The notes under the pieces were generated by a model. That model ran no database searches. It was not told the DNA's origin and worked only from the letters and a program-made list of their open reading frames with translations. This document shows, one piece after another, positions 1-13,410 of a stretch of DNA of 64,000 nucleotides. Source of the DNA: Eremophila alpestris peregrina (lineage: Eukaryota > Chordata > Aves > Passeriformes > Alaudidae). The position numbers and the translations under genes are program-made. The stretch lies in NCBI GenBank assembly GCA_009792885.1, contig WMCF01000015.1, positions 7,664,791 to 7,728,790 of the forward strand, in the 5' to 3' direction. The first letter of the stretch is position 1, and each line of letters starts with the position of its first letter.

Positions 1-779
1 AATGACTTAGATTTATGATCCTACCCTCTGCTGAATGAACTCTGGTAATGTGAAATAAAAATAAAAAACTTGTACATTCAATAAGAAAGAGCTGCTCTGT
101 TGCAGAGTAGGCACTAGAAGACACTACCTCATTGAAACCTTGAAACTTCCTGGCTCTGGAAAAAGGAATACAATGATATTTAAAAGTGTTTCTCCTTCCA
201 CACCTAACTTACTTGCATACAAAACTATGGAGTTGTGCTCATACTTTCTCCACATATTTGTCTTATCTTGGCTTATTTTTCTCTTGCACTTGTACTGCAA
301 AAGTAATCATTCCTGGTCCTACCTTTTAGAAGATATGTGATGGAATAATCTTTGCTAGCACTTTTGTCCTCTAATATGTGCAGTCATATAAAGGTATATA
401 GACATTCAGGGACACAGGGATGTGCTAGTACAGTAGAAGTCCAAGCATTTTGGTGTCCCTGGCCTTCATGCAGAACTAAGGAGAGTAGAGTGCATCTAGA
501 GGGGAATCAAGATTTTTTTGTAGGGAGTGCAGCCTGGAGTCCAATCCCTAATATTACTGTCCAATACACAGGCTTGCTGTTCTGTGGCAGAAGTGTTTTG
601 ATATAGAGAAATACATTTCCAAGCATTCAGCTGATAGGTCTATGCTTTTTCATAAAGCTGGCTAATTCAGCAAAGAATGGATTTTAGTTTCAGAGATACA
701 TAAGGCTTAAACATGTATTATTCTCTTTCAAATTACACTTTATAGCGTATTATACCCTGAGAGAAATTATTCATAAATG
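1..779. other. AT-rich unique non-coding DNA
   Basis: No recognisable repeat, exon or RNA gene. Two short open frames (about 66 and 84 codons) have no domain, no splice context and no codon bias, so they read as chance ORFs. Confidence 0.5.
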
Positions 780-1320
780 GCACTAATGAGTGTCAAGCTG
801 CATTGCAAGGCATTTTGAAAATTGTCCTATTAATTAATGGAGTAATTAAGCTTTTGTCAGTGACATATCATATTTCTGACAGAAATAGATGGCCTGTGTA
901 AGTCTGTGCTAGGCAGTTATCCAGACAGCCACTGTGTTTAATGAATGGCAGCAATTTAGTCCAGGTTTATGGTGATGGGACCACCTGCATAGGGGGAGCT
1001 GGCAACCTGCATACACAAACAGCACTTTGCACTTTCCCTCAGTAAAATCGTCTTAGTTCTAAATTGATGTAGCTCTCCCTAGGATGACACATTAGCTTTT
1101 TGCCATTAAACCATAAGTACTGTTTCTCCGAGCCTTTGTGACAAAAATGTCAATTAACTTTCAACTTTCATTTCCATTTAATTTTGTATTCTCCTTCTAT
1201 TTGCATATTAATGTGAACATGGTGCAGAACTGTTAGATTAAAATACCTTGCTAAGGCTAATAGCATGTAATGCATACTTATTAACTTTAATAGTTATGAA
1301 AACATAAAACTTTTAGAAAA
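780..1320. promoter_or_regulatory. candidate conserved non-coding regulatory block
   Basis: The block is dense in TAAT/ATTA homeodomain-type cores, including a cluster near 830-850 with several ATTAAT/TAATTA words. It also has an octamer-type POU site (ATTTGCAT) at 1199-1206 followed directly by ATTAAT. It has no simple repeat, no recognised transposon and no open frame. These are the usual features of vertebrate developmental enhancers in gene deserts, but conservation cannot be seen from one sequence, so this is an inference from composition and motifs. Confidence 0.25.
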
Positions 1321-3490
1321 ATAAATTTTCAAGTTGCCATCTCCTTCAGAAAAATATTTTTTCAGACACCTCTCCCATCAACCACCACACAAACACACTG
1401 GGTGGGTGATGTACCAATGTAAATACTAAAAAAAAGGAGGAAGGACAGGAGAAATGCCTAAGTGCACATCAACACTATATATACATATATTTAATCCCTT
1501 AGCAACAGAGCTCTATTAATTCTAATAATAATTTATAGCCTGGTTTTATTTAACAAGATCTTAGAATTGTAACCAGAAGAAAAAGGGCATGAAAGGGGAA
1601 AACTGCATTGGTGGACTGATTTTACTTCCATGTGGTTACACAGTCCATATGCTTAGATTTATGAGTTGCACATCTTAGAACATATCTGAGTATTTTCAAA
1701 TGTAGATGAACAAAATTATTGAGCCAGCACTGGCATAAAATATCCACTGTTTTGCTTGGCATAAAAAGCAACTAGCTAGCTTCAGCACAACCGTCAGTGC
1801 AGTTGAACAATGATTTGTGGGTGACCAGTCCATCAGTGCCCTTCTGGCAAGCAAAACACTCACAATAGAATGGCAGGCAAGGTTCTTTTGCTGATCAGTT
1901 CCAAATCTCCCCCTTTCCCAATCTCAAATTGTTAAAATTATGAACTTTGTCAGCTTCATGAAGCTGCAAAACTCAGCACAATCTAGAGAATTAGGACTGC
2001 ACAGCACAATTAGCATGTCTAAAGTGTGAAACTCTCTTAAATTAAAAAAAAAAAAAAAAGTATGAGATCTACTGCTGACATACCTGAAACAATTAGACTC
2101 GGAGCATTGATTAAATTGTACAAGACAGAATACAATAACTAAGTATCAATGAATGTGAATAACTACTGTCTGATCCCATTCAAAATACATGAGTCTGGAC
2201 TGAAATCTTGTTTAGCTGCTGCACAAAAATGAATATATGGAAGCTGATGCAAGAGATGAAACATATAGGACCCTCCTCATGGTAGAGAAGACAGCTTGAA
2301 TATAGGCTCCCAGGGTAACTCCACCATCCTGAAAGACTGGATTTGGACTGCTTACATTTCAATTGTCAGAGGTTTTAGAATATTCTTTCAAGTATTCCCA
2401 GCCTCACTTTAGGAGGTTTGGTAAGCATCCAATACATTTAAATTAAAATGGTGATTCATTACAATGTCTAAGACACAGAGTTACTATGTCATAAATTATA
2501 GGTAATCTGCACTTTTACATTAGCTCAATTACCAGTAATAGAGTTTTAATGCAGTACTTACATGGTGTTAGAGAGAAATCTGCGACACTACTAGATTTAT
2601 CTCAAGGAGGAAATGAAAACTAAATTGGAAAGGCTGGTACAGGAGAAATGCTGATAGGGCACCAGGGAATGGAAGTGGGGACAGAAAGTCATGTCAGTGA
2701 CATGAAATGGAGAAATATAGAGTAAATATAAGAAAGAAGAATAAAACACACCGTGTGAAGGGAAAATGAAGTGCACTAAGGACACTTGAAGAAGGAGAAA
2801 CATGCCAGCAAAAACTGGTAGGGCAGAAAGGATACTAAAAGGGGGGAAAATAAAGAGAATGAGAAGAGTTACTACGTCAGTTACCTGTAAGTCGTATGCT
2901 TCCAAATAAACTCTGAATAATAACATTATAAATGTAACAGAAAACACAGAGAGAAAATCTTGATTGTGGACCTTCTCCTGAAAAAACTCAGATCAAGAGA
3001 GAGAATGCAGAAGTCAGTTTCTAATGATTCCCAGTTAGTCCCTAACTTCAGGTAGCTCTGCAATTGTTGAGCACTTCTGGTCAGGGTTTAACAGGATCTA
3101 ATTTTTGCAAAATCAGAATGCTTCTACTTTAATGAAATTTCTATCAGGTTGAAATCTGTTAATATTTCACTCCAGCTAGAATCATATTTCTGTCCTTTAG
3201 ACATAGTTCCATATATTCATGAATTGATCCTTCTTGGGAGGGATATGAATTGGGACACCACCATAGCTAGAAACTTAATTATGTAATTGTTATGGTTTTT
3301 AATGAATTACACTGCAGAACCTGGGATTTATGATCTTTTTCTTTATGAAAAAGAGGACAAGGAAATATAGTTGAAAATATAGTCTGTTTTCAAAACTTTC
3401 GTGCATTTTCCTCTTCCTGTATGAAATAAAACAGAATAAAAATGTGTTTGGAAAATCATCACAGGAAAAAATCAAAAGCATGTGCTGAAA

Positions 3491-3542
<52 letters not shown>

Positions 3543-6500
3543 TATTTCTGAGTACCCTGGGAGGATGTCAAGGTTTAGAAGTGTTAGACAGCACTTTGGT
3601 GATATTTTTCCCACATGAGTTGCATAAGGTTANAAAAAAAAAAAAAAAAAAAAGAAAAACAAGACAACAAACTGACAAAACATAAAACTTTCAGAATCAG
3701 AAATGTAGGCCTGCCCCAGGGCAAAATAATAGTTAAAAAAATCCTGGAATCTGGAAAAGTCAGAGTCAATATTTCTGTTGTATCATACTTTACCATACGG
3801 TTAATTTAGAATGACATACAAAGGCTCATTAAACAGCCTTTAATGAGGTTATTCATCTGTAATATAAGAGACTGAGATTGAAATCTTTCATCTGTCTCAG
3901 ACAGCACAAGGACATGATTCAGGTATTTTCTCCCCAGCTTATACTGATCACAAGGTTATTTGTAACCCTGAGATCCTGTACTTGCTCTCCATTTGACCAG
4001 AAATTTCATAGTATGAGAACCTTTCTGACTGAGAGTTCTGTAAAAAATGTTATACTCCTACCAACAAGTTCCCCAGTCACAGAAAATGGCTGTCCTGTAC
4101 CAAGACAATGTCAAGTGCCATCTCTTTTTTTAGGTCAATCTCCTTTATTCCTTCTCTAAATTGCCTATACTTTACTCTATGACTCATCCAGGCCTTTTTG
4201 CTGCTTTAGAATCTTCAATTATCTCCAAAACCTCTTTTTATTTTCCCTTTCTAACAACAAGTGATCCCATAATGTAAAGCTTTTAGAGCTTTCTGGAGTC
4301 AAATAGCCTACTAGTTGCAAAATGATTTTTAGCAAATCAGATGTAGAAACAAAAATACTCTCTTTTATACTTTAATACTATGAATCAGTTGCAGAAACAA
4401 TAATACTGTATTTTGGGGTTTTTTTTGGCTTTTTTTTTTTCTAATATATACTTGAAGAAGAAAATGAAAGACTGAAAAATATATGAATCTTAGAAAAAAT
4501 TCTTCTCTGATAAAACATTTACTATGCTTCTAGTTTAGTATATATGACAAAACACCTTGTTATAAATAAAAATAATTTTAAAAACAAATAACCAAACCAA
4601 ACCAGCCTGAATCCCTTTGTTCACCTTCAGGTTATATATTATGTAAACTACATTAACTGGGGAATTCATAGTTTTCTGTAAGTTCTGAATTACTTGTATG
4701 AGAGACTTTAACATATTAAAAAGTTATTTTGGTGAGTGAAAACAGTGATGAAGAGGACTCAAAGGAGAAAAAGCCACTAGCCATATAACCTTTTCATTGT
4801 TTATTAGAAGCAGTTAATATTCCTGGATAAAAATGAGGAGCATATGAGGAGTAAACCAGTGTCATTTTTACAAGGCAATGTTTTCTGAAAACACCTGTGC
4901 TGGTGTCAGCTTGGGTGGAGCTGGCTTTCTTCAGAAATCAATGTCTTTTTTAGTGTAACGCATTTTAAACATGCCTCAGTTCACTGAAAGTGTACTATGG
5001 TGCTAGATTTAGAGTAGCAAAATGCTTAAGTTCAGATTTTGTCATGCATAGACACTTCAAATAAAAGTCACTCAAGAAAATGGGTTGGTAACTACAGTTA
5101 TTTTGCTCCCTGGTTCTCCAGTTATGCGAAAAAATATAAACACATTGTTTTGGACTAACATTGAAACAATGTATAAGCAAAGCTGAAAGCCTAATGGACT
5201 TCAAAAGCCTCTCTATCTTTTGTTCATAGTCTAAGCTGAAAAGTACAAAATGTGCCTGAAATGAAGTGATCTAGAAGAAAGGTTTTGGTTGCTGCCTAGT
5301 GTTTTGGCGAGTTACAGAGTACTATCTGTAGTGAGAGAGATACTCTGGCTTAATTTAGTTCCATTTTATGCCATAGATGTTTCACTTATTTTCACAATTT
5401 CTAAAGTTCTGAGAAGGAGGAAACAAATTTTCAGGCACTGAACGCATACAATTCCTTAAAGTTCTTCAAATATTTTAAAGTTCTCTAAGATGAAGTAGCT
5501 AGATGAGCTTATCTTCTCAAGATAAATCCTGTAAATAGCAAGGACAAACAAAATGAACCTGAATATTTTAGAACTACAAATTTAGGTAGTGCATGTGGAT
5601 CAGCACACTGCTCACAAACATGCTGCATTTCATTTTAATTCTTCCCATAAATCTCAGGCACAAAGTTGCACTGTGAAGCACAAGTAAGCAAATACATCCT
5701 GCTATAGTAGGTGCCTTGATTGCCGTCATGAGAGATGTTCTCCCACAGAGGACCAATTTTTCCTGAAGACTGAATTGATGGCATAGTTTTATAGCCCTTG
5801 TGAAATGTCTGAGAGTATAAAATGTCTTAAAAGTTTTCTTAATTACCTCAGTAATCAAATGCTTAACACTAATATAATGGTGTTAATACAGTATAGGAGT
5901 CAAATGACATTGCAGTTATGTGAGGTAATATACCTGACTCCTGAATTGTACCTTTGATTATGCATTACTGTTAGTCCATCTTAAAAAAACAACACACAAT
6001 TAAAGGTCATTGTTTATAAGTACCAAACATATTGAAAAAATTGCTCAACAAAATATGCGTAGTTGCTGCAATAGTTTGATTGCTGATACTCCAGGATTAC
6101 TAATTTCTTCAAACTCTGTTCAACAAAGATCCTCTGCTATGTTTGTGGTAACCTACTTTCTACTTTCTTTTCAAACTTACTAGTAATTCTTAATTTTCTA
6201 AAGTAAGTAAAAGTACAGTGTTCCATTTAAACATTAGGCTGCATTCATATGTGTCTTGTTTGCAGACTTTCTGGATGCAGAGTGCTCATTCTCTTTGAAC
6301 ATAATCAAAACTGGGCTTTTTATTTTATTTACTGCTTCTTTATTCTGCTCTCTCATTTTTGAAATATTCTTTATATTTATGACTTGTGAAGCTTTTTCCC
6401 CTTCAATTTTTTTCTAGTGGTTTATCATCTCTATCATTCAGACCCTTCTACAGCTCTCCAGGCTTTTACTGCTTGCAGTAATAAGTCTGTTTTCCCTAAA

Positions 6501-8577
6501 AGCACTAACTTGAAGAAGCAAATATGCATACTAAAAATAAACCCTGGGAAGAGCTTACCTCCTTGGGCACTTATTTTTTTATCTCCTTAAAAGTGACATC
6601 TGCCTTCATCGTGAGTGGCTTAAATTCTAGCACATACCACACAGGATCATTACCAAGTTGGCATTCCTGGCTATGAAATATTGATATTTTTGACCAAATA
6701 TTGTTTTTTTATGCATATATGTTAATTTAGCAAGAAAAAACTCCACACAAACAGAGCTAAACATGCACATACACAAACACACACACATATTCATTAGCAG
6801 ACACGTCTGCAGTTATTTTGATAATGACAAAGACCTGGAAAGTGATGGATGATCTGAAGGTGAAATGGTACAGACTAGTTTGTAATCAGCTGGTGAACAA
6901 CTTTCTCTAAGCAGACTTGGCTCAGAGCAAACAAACTGGAGTAGCTGTAAAAGGAATCTGATAGTGAGCTGTCAGTTCAGCAGTGTGCTTGTTCTTTGGC
7001 CCTCCTTCATTCAGCAGGATCAAAACATAAATAATGCATGTCTAGGATATGAAGTTCCCTTAGTCATGAAGAGCAGGGATTTAAGTCTCCACTCCCACAC
7101 CTCAAATGAAACCCCTAACCTTTGTTTACCTCTTGGACAAATCTGGAGTATGTGGAATAGCCACTTTTAATTTCTTAATTTTTTTTTCTGCAGGAAAGGT
7201 AAAGATTTCTTCATTGTCAATTAAGATTATACACATGCATGCAAATGATCACATATATACCACATATGTAAGAATATGTACCGAAAAATACAGATTTTTA
7301 ATTGTTGATCAAAATTCAAGACTCCAAGCTACTCTAGGGACAGTGGGGAATGAAGGAGTGATTTATTTGGGCAAGTATTAGCAGAAGTTATGGATAGTGA
7401 GATTTATCTAACTAGATGTAAACGTCCTTATTGGATTTGGCAGTTGATCTTTTTTCATAACTAGTGAAGAGCAATAAACATCACTAAGGTGTGGTTCATT
7501 CTAAAGAAAACATTTTAAATATATCATTACTATCTTTCCCTATAAGTAACTCATTCTCTCCTTTTCCCATGAGAAGAGGCTGAGATGATTGGCTCAGATA
7601 CAATAATATATTTTGTAAGTGAAACTCTATATGCACTGTAGGAAACTAAGATGTCCTTCTTTATAACTTCGTTATATTTTTCAATGTTGTCTCCATTTGA
7701 AGATACAATATTTTTTAATAGTGTTTAAAAACTGGTTTACTCCTATTGCTTACTATAACGGGGGTGGGGGGAGAAGTGGGGAAAAGAAGGTGCAATGCTT
7801 CTTGTTATTTAGTGCTATAAGCTTGAAAGTGGACTGCTTGAAACTTGAAAAGGCATAGAGCTGTCAGACATGATCTGTCTCATGCAGCAGAAAAATAATT
7901 CAGTTCTTTTAGAAATTAATAAATTAATTAATTAAACTATCAGATTATTTTTTTTGCCTTAACCTGGACTGACTGGAGATGATGTGTCTTGAGAAGGCTT
8001 ATGGGAGAAATTTTCTAACTCATATACTTTTCAGGATGCAAATGTACTTAATTGTTCAAAATATATGCAAGAAAATATTGTTTCCTGTCCCTAAAACTCT
8101 TCTTTGAAAAGATCTACATTTTCAAGTACAATTTAAAAAAAAATATACAAGAGCAATCCCTTCATATTTCTGCAGTAACTGATTAGGGATAACTTTCTCC
8201 TGGCAAATGCAAATCAAAACTCTCACTGATACTAAAAGCACCAAGAATAATTCCATTAACTCTGATACTTGCTAATTTTGAGTCCTTACAAATCATATTA
8301 CATTTTAATAAAGCATTAAACTTAGACAGTAGATTCTGATGCTCTCAAGCTTAGAACAGGTACTGGCACAGTGATATCAGGATGTTAATTTTTGTTTGTC
8401 TAGGTGTTCTGTTGGCCAGGGAAAATGCTCCTTTTTGTTGAATATGGAAAGGTGTTTGACTTCTGTGGTATGTTCAGCACAACTGGTTTCCAGTCCTGGA
8501 TAAAGTCTGCAGTGATTGAGCACAAAGCTACCCAGTAGGCATTCTCAAACAGCACTCATTACATGTTTTGCATACCA
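1321..8577. other. AT-rich unique DNA with short simple-sequence tracts
   Basis: About 7 kb without a supported gene. It holds an A-run at 2043-2059, a purine-rich stretch at about 2590-3010, long A-runs at 3492-3540 and 3634-3652, a G/T-rich tract around 4415-4441 and a short CA tract around 6770-6787. The open frames here (up to 116 codons on the minus strand across the purine-rich stretch) show no domain or splice signals and follow from base skew. Confidence 0.5.
3492..3652. repeat. two long A homopolymers with an ambiguous base
   Basis: A run of 49 A at 3492-3540 and a second of about 19 A at 3634-3652 flank roughly 93 bp of unique sequence. The base at 3633 is N, directly before the second run. 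Lengths in such runs are often wrong in assemblies, and the N marks unresolved consensus. A pair of oligo(A) runs could also be the tails of small retroposed inserts, but no recognisable body lies upstream of either. Confidence 0.85.
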
Positions 8578-9035
8578 TAGGATCGTATTATCATAAAATA
8601 GTTTGGATTGGAAAGGATCTTTAAGATGAACTAATTTTGACCCCCTTACAATGGGCCTGGATACCTTCCACAAGACCAGGTTGATCAAAACCCTGTCAAG
8701 CTTGGCCTTCTACATTTCCAGGGATAGGACATCCACAACTTCTCTGGGCAACCTGTTCCAGTATCTCACCATGCTCACAATAAAGATTTTCTCCCTCACA
8801 GCTAATTTAAACCTTCCCTCTTTCAGTTTAAAGCCACTAACCCTTGTCCTGTCAATACATGCTCTTGTAGTATGTCCCTTTCCAGCTCTCTTGTAGGCCC
8901 CCTTTAAATACTGGAATGCTGCTGTATGTATCTCTGCTCTCCAGAGACTTCTCTGCTCCAGGCTGAACAAACCTACCGTCTCAGCTTGTCTTCATTGGAG
9001 TGGTTTACCTCTTCTTGACTTCCATCAATAGCTCA
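8578..9035 (-). mobile_element. CR1 LINE, 3' fragment with ORF2 C-terminus
   Basis: On the plus strand the block opens with the reverse complement of the CR1 tail (ATCATAAAATAGTTTGG-type) and runs into the end of ORF2. On the minus strand, 8970 to 8710 translates in one frame to a typical CR1 ORF2 C-terminus, with recognisable pieces such as FSLEQRSLWR, FQYLKGAYKRAGKG, GFKLKEGRFKL and VRYWNRLPREVVD. One stop follows LSLEM, after which homologous frame continues (KAKLDRVLINLV). CR1 is an autonomous non-LTR retrotransposon encoding endonuclease and reverse transcriptase. This copy is 5'-truncated, as most avian CR1 copies are, and cannot move. Confidence 0.92.
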
Positions 9036-12000
9036 TGTAGAATGAGACCTAGCTCTCTGAATGAATTCTGCAAAGACTGCTTCATTTTCTGTTATGTTCA
9101 CAAACATGCATTTGCACTACAAAAGGTAGAATTGGTTGGTCTGTGACTCATTTCATCTCTGGTCCCCCATCTTTCACAATCCGTCAAGTTTTAAATAAAT
9201 CCCATTGTCTTTGACATGCTAAGGGTCCAGTCATTTAACCTAGAGACTTGTTATAAGTAGGTACAGAATAATATTTTAAATCAAATTTCCTACAGCTTTT
9301 TGTGTAATTTGTAGTCTGAGGTTAATTAAACCATTTTGGCCCTGGTCAGTGGCTGGCTACATTTGTACAAAGTAAAAAGTTTGTTCCTTTACAATTTTTT
9401 GTCCATTTCCTTGGATCCTTCTTCCCTTGACAGCTGTTTTTATCTGAATTTAGTTAAAAGTTTTGAATTTTAAAGCCCTGAATAAGAGGTTAGCCAATAT
9501 TCATTAGGAATGTTATCACCTTTCTGTAGTTATCGCTCTATATTATCTGTTTGCTCATAAAGTCAGCAGTCTTTTATTCTCTATTTTTAAAATTTGTTTT
9601 TAACACTCAATGTAACAACATCTGCTTCTCCAAGGTGTTGATAAGGATCTTTAGAGGTGAATCATGAAAGACAAATAAAGGTGACATGATATTTTATTAT
9701 CTTGCTTCAGATTGATACATTTTTACAGTTCAAAAAAATATAACTCTAGAGATTTTTTAGGAGAGAGCAGTTATACTTAAAAAGAGTCAGCTTTCCATAC
9801 TTAGGGATTTGATCTGCTCTTTTGGTTTTCTACCTTCAGGCTGTAATCTATATATGTCACCAGGACCTGATAGATGTGGCATTTCTTCAGACTTTGCTCA
9901 GGGTTAACAGCAAGCTACTGCTTCTACAGTTTACCTGTATTGTCTTTATAGAAAATATCTCAAGGTCTGTCTACGTAAAGCTTATGGAAGGTCAGCCTGC
10001 CTTTATCTTTGTTTTGGATGAGCTCTTTAACAGAGCAGAAGTGGATTTTGTATCCCTTGAATCTAATTCTAAAATTAAGACTTGAGGTTATAGTCACAGA
10101 GTTTAGAAAGTTGCTTAGGAGTAGCTCAAGAACTTCTGAAGACATATTCAGTGTCCAACCAAATAGTTTCCTAATGTAACATTCCATTCATATTTCAATA
10201 GCAGTATAATGAATATACCCTTTATTGTGAACCTTAAAAAGTGTTTTTGTATGCCTCAAGCCCTTTTTCAACAGTTTTTTTTTTACTATTTATGGCTGTC
10301 ATATATATATATATATATATATGTTTGTGTGTGTACATATAAATAAACATTTACAGAGCTTTTGCCCTGTAATGACAGCTAGACTTAAGTTCCCACAGGC
10401 CAACTGCTTTAATTCACTTGTTTTCTCAAAATCCCTTTCAGAACAGAGAAGCAGTGGTTTACAAGCCTCTACCAAGACTCACTTGTTTTGTTTTCAATAA
10501 TTGTACAGAGGTTAGATATGAATTCTTGAAAACTAGTAGCCCTTACTGTGTCCTTACTGCCTGAAGATTCAGAGTTTGACCCAGGATTGGTTTACAAACT
10601 TGCCAACTTACTTTATCATATCTAGGTGTTATATTTTTTTCGTTCAGATTAACAAAGCCAGAAGAATTAAACATGATGAATATTCAAATCTACTAAATAA
10701 GGTGCTGCCTGTCTAGACTTTGAATATCAGTTGCCAAACATATCTGGCTTTCCTCATGTCTTTCAACAGTTATTCTTCTCCCAAGTCTCTAGCTTCTGTT
10801 ATATCAGTTGCATTTAACCTCACAGTTGTAGCTACTTCCTTCTTAATGGAAATCTTTCTTACTCTAATCTCCTCTGCCCTGAATCTTTCAACTTCAATAT
10901 TCTTTCTGTCATACTGTTTGTGGCAAAATCATCCTGTCACAGACAGAAAAAAAAGCATTGCTGCCAACTATCTTTTTAGTGAGTCTACTCAACCTAACCT
11001 CAGACAACAAGAGTCCTACAGGGCAACCTATTCCATTTTTTTCCTAAACAGTAGCAGTCAGCCCTTGCTGTGCACACAAACTCAGCAGCTGCTTCTTCTA
11101 GAGCCTTTCATAACTCATGTCTATCTTTACCCAACATAAGCTAACTAATATGCTCATCACTTTCAGTGTGAGGAGTCAGCGCACAGGCAGTCACAAAGAC
11201 TCCCTTAAAATGCTTTTGCAGTTCTTCTAATGCAATTTTCAGCCCCTCATTGACTCACAGAGGCCCCTTGAGTATGACCTTTAATGAGCACATCTAAATT
11301 AGGTCAGACCAGTTATGCCCTAAGAGTGTCACTCTTTTTCCATTAGCTATAAATGTAATTTAGGATGATGAGCTTAAACATGGTTAGTGTCAACACCCTG
11401 GGTTCAATTCAGTTCCTTACATATGGGCCGCTCTCTTCTGCCTGGGATTCAAAGTTTCTAGCTGCTGCTTCTGGATGGTACAAGACTTCCATAAGGTATT
11501 GTGCCATATCTGCCAGCCTGAGCTTATGATTTTGTTGCATAAATTAAACTCAGCATTTTTCTGTTTAAATGAAAAAAAGCATCTACTAAAAATGTTATTT
11601 AAATGCTCCAGTGTATCTCTTCTGGCCAGAGCTCCTGATTTTAAAAGCCTCCTTTAAGTCCCCTGTGTCATTTCTACCAGTCTTATGGGGATGGTTCAGA
11701 TAACCTTGAGTTCTTCGTACAATACCAAATGCCACATTTCAGTAAGAAAATCAAGATCTGAGCAGGATTCAACATGAAATTAGGGTATCCAAATTTATTA
11801 GTAAGGCAAACCAGTTAAATTAGGTGTCTAAATGCAGGTATCTCTGCTGAGGTTGATGCCTAAATTTCCATTACTGTCCACAGAGATCGTGAACATAATG
11901 CATTATATCTATGGCCATTTAAGAGTTTTGGGCAACCAAATATCCATGGGATAGGATAAACTTACACAAGACTGTTTATTAAGTTTTACAGTGGAGGTTG

Positions 12001-13241
12001 GAGGTTAGCCAATATGCCAGATTTCACATAGCACTGAACTGCTATATGTATGTGTGTGGTGAAACTTTACAGCCCTCAGATTGATAAAATCACATAGTCT
12101 AAATATGAGTCTGAAAAGCTGAAGAGACAAACTGAATCAAAAATCTTAAACTAGATGTTATTAGTCTTCTTAAAAGTGATTACTTGAGTGTTTAATTGAC
12201 TGACTGATAAAATTATTAAGAATTCAAATAAATACGATTCTTGTATTTATTAGCAGTTCTATAGAATGGGGAATTATCTCAGGAAAGAAAAACAGTGAAT
12301 TTTCGTGTTGAAATAAAAATTTATTAAAAAAACCCTTTTCGTATAAATTATTAAAAAGGTACTAAAGCAGGCAAAGGTTCTCTTAATCCTTGTTTTCTTC
12401 AGAGAACAATGAACTAATTTTTTTTTTTCACCAGAAGATAATTAGTTGCTGTAAATAAGTACCAGATTTCTTGCAGGTCTGTCAGTTGAATATGGTTCAT
12501 AATACTTCTTCAGTGTATGCTTTATTTTAATCAAGTTTCCAATGTTTTTAGCATTGTATTCTTTTATTCCAAATTTATAACAACTAAAAAACTCCAGGGC
12601 TTAAGGATACTGTTGAGGTCTTAAAAACTAGTTTCTTCTACAAGAATTAAAAAGCTAGCACATCTTCCCTGTGGAGAGACTGAGAAACCTTAAACCTGTT
12701 TTGCCTTTTTGCTTATTAAATTTAAGTACACAACATTCTCCATGGTTGATTCTGAGCATTGAAGACATGTTATTCAGCTGAACCAAAGGTACAGCTATGT
12801 CAAATTCTCTGCAGTGAAAATAAAAACCATTGAAGCTGATAAACCTTTACCCCTTTTTCCTAATACAGATCAAAGAGAAGGATCCCTTTTTATGTTTTCC
12901 ATGTTTATATTGTAAGGAAAATCATAACCTTATTTTTAAAAACTTCTTTTTAAATTATATGACCTAATGCAGAAAACAAAGTGTCTTCACATCATTTCTT
13001 GTGGTTGATATTTTGAATATTTTTGCTGATGGCTCAGAAAATACTGGAGTTAAATATAGCTACAAAGCAAATACAGAATTTAACTAAAGCAACAAGGGAA
13101 AGGTTTCATAACCAAGAGAAGAGGCACCACCTTTCCTCCTCATATTCCCAAAAGGAAGGGGATAAAGATTACAAATGTAATAGGAGCACTTCACCTGAAA
13201 CATCACTAGGGAAAATAAAAAAAAAAAATAAGATAAAGCAT
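9036..13241. other. AT-rich unique DNA
   Basis: No gene or transposon recognised. It includes an (AT)n microsatellite at 10300-10322. A 139-codon plus-strand frame at 10720-11139 is pyrimidine-rich, lacks a recognisable domain and has no splice or promoter context. A motif-rich stretch around 11200-11390 (AATGAG, TCTAAATTAG, TATAAATGTAATTTAG words) could be constrained sequence, but the evidence is weak. Confidence 0.45.
10300..10322. repeat. (AT)n microsatellite
   Basis: Uninterrupted AT dinucleotides for about 23 bases, followed by a short GT tract and TACATATAAATAAA. It is a simple tandem repeat, probably length-polymorphic. Confidence 0.9.
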
Positions 13242-13410
13242 AAAACAAAACAAAACCACCCCCCTCCAAAAAACAAAGCAAAACAAAACAAAACAAAAGA
13301 AAAAAACACCCACAAAAACAACCAAACAAACAAACAAAAAACCAACCCCCCTCCCCCCCAAAAAAACCAAAAAAAAAACCCCAAAAAAAAAACCCCAAGA
13401 AACCACAAGA
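13242..13410. repeat. A/C-rich low-complexity tract, G4-capable on minus strand
   Basis: About 170 bases made almost only of A and C: AAAAC and AAAC units, then C-runs of 6-8 interrupted by T, then two C4 runs separated by runs of A. On the minus strand this gives at least four G-runs of four or more, so a G-quadruplex is possible. The long open frames that cross it on both strands are low-complexity artefacts. Confidence 0.85.

Noticed and set aside
2597..2947. 116-codon hydrophobic minus-strand ORF, membrane-protein-like
   Set aside because: It is explained by purine skew of the plus strand; it has no splice signals and its codon use follows base composition.
10720..11139. 139-codon plus-strand ORF
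   Set aside because: Pyrimidine-rich sequence lowers stop frequency; no domain, no splice or promoter context, no G+C or codon contrast with its flanks.
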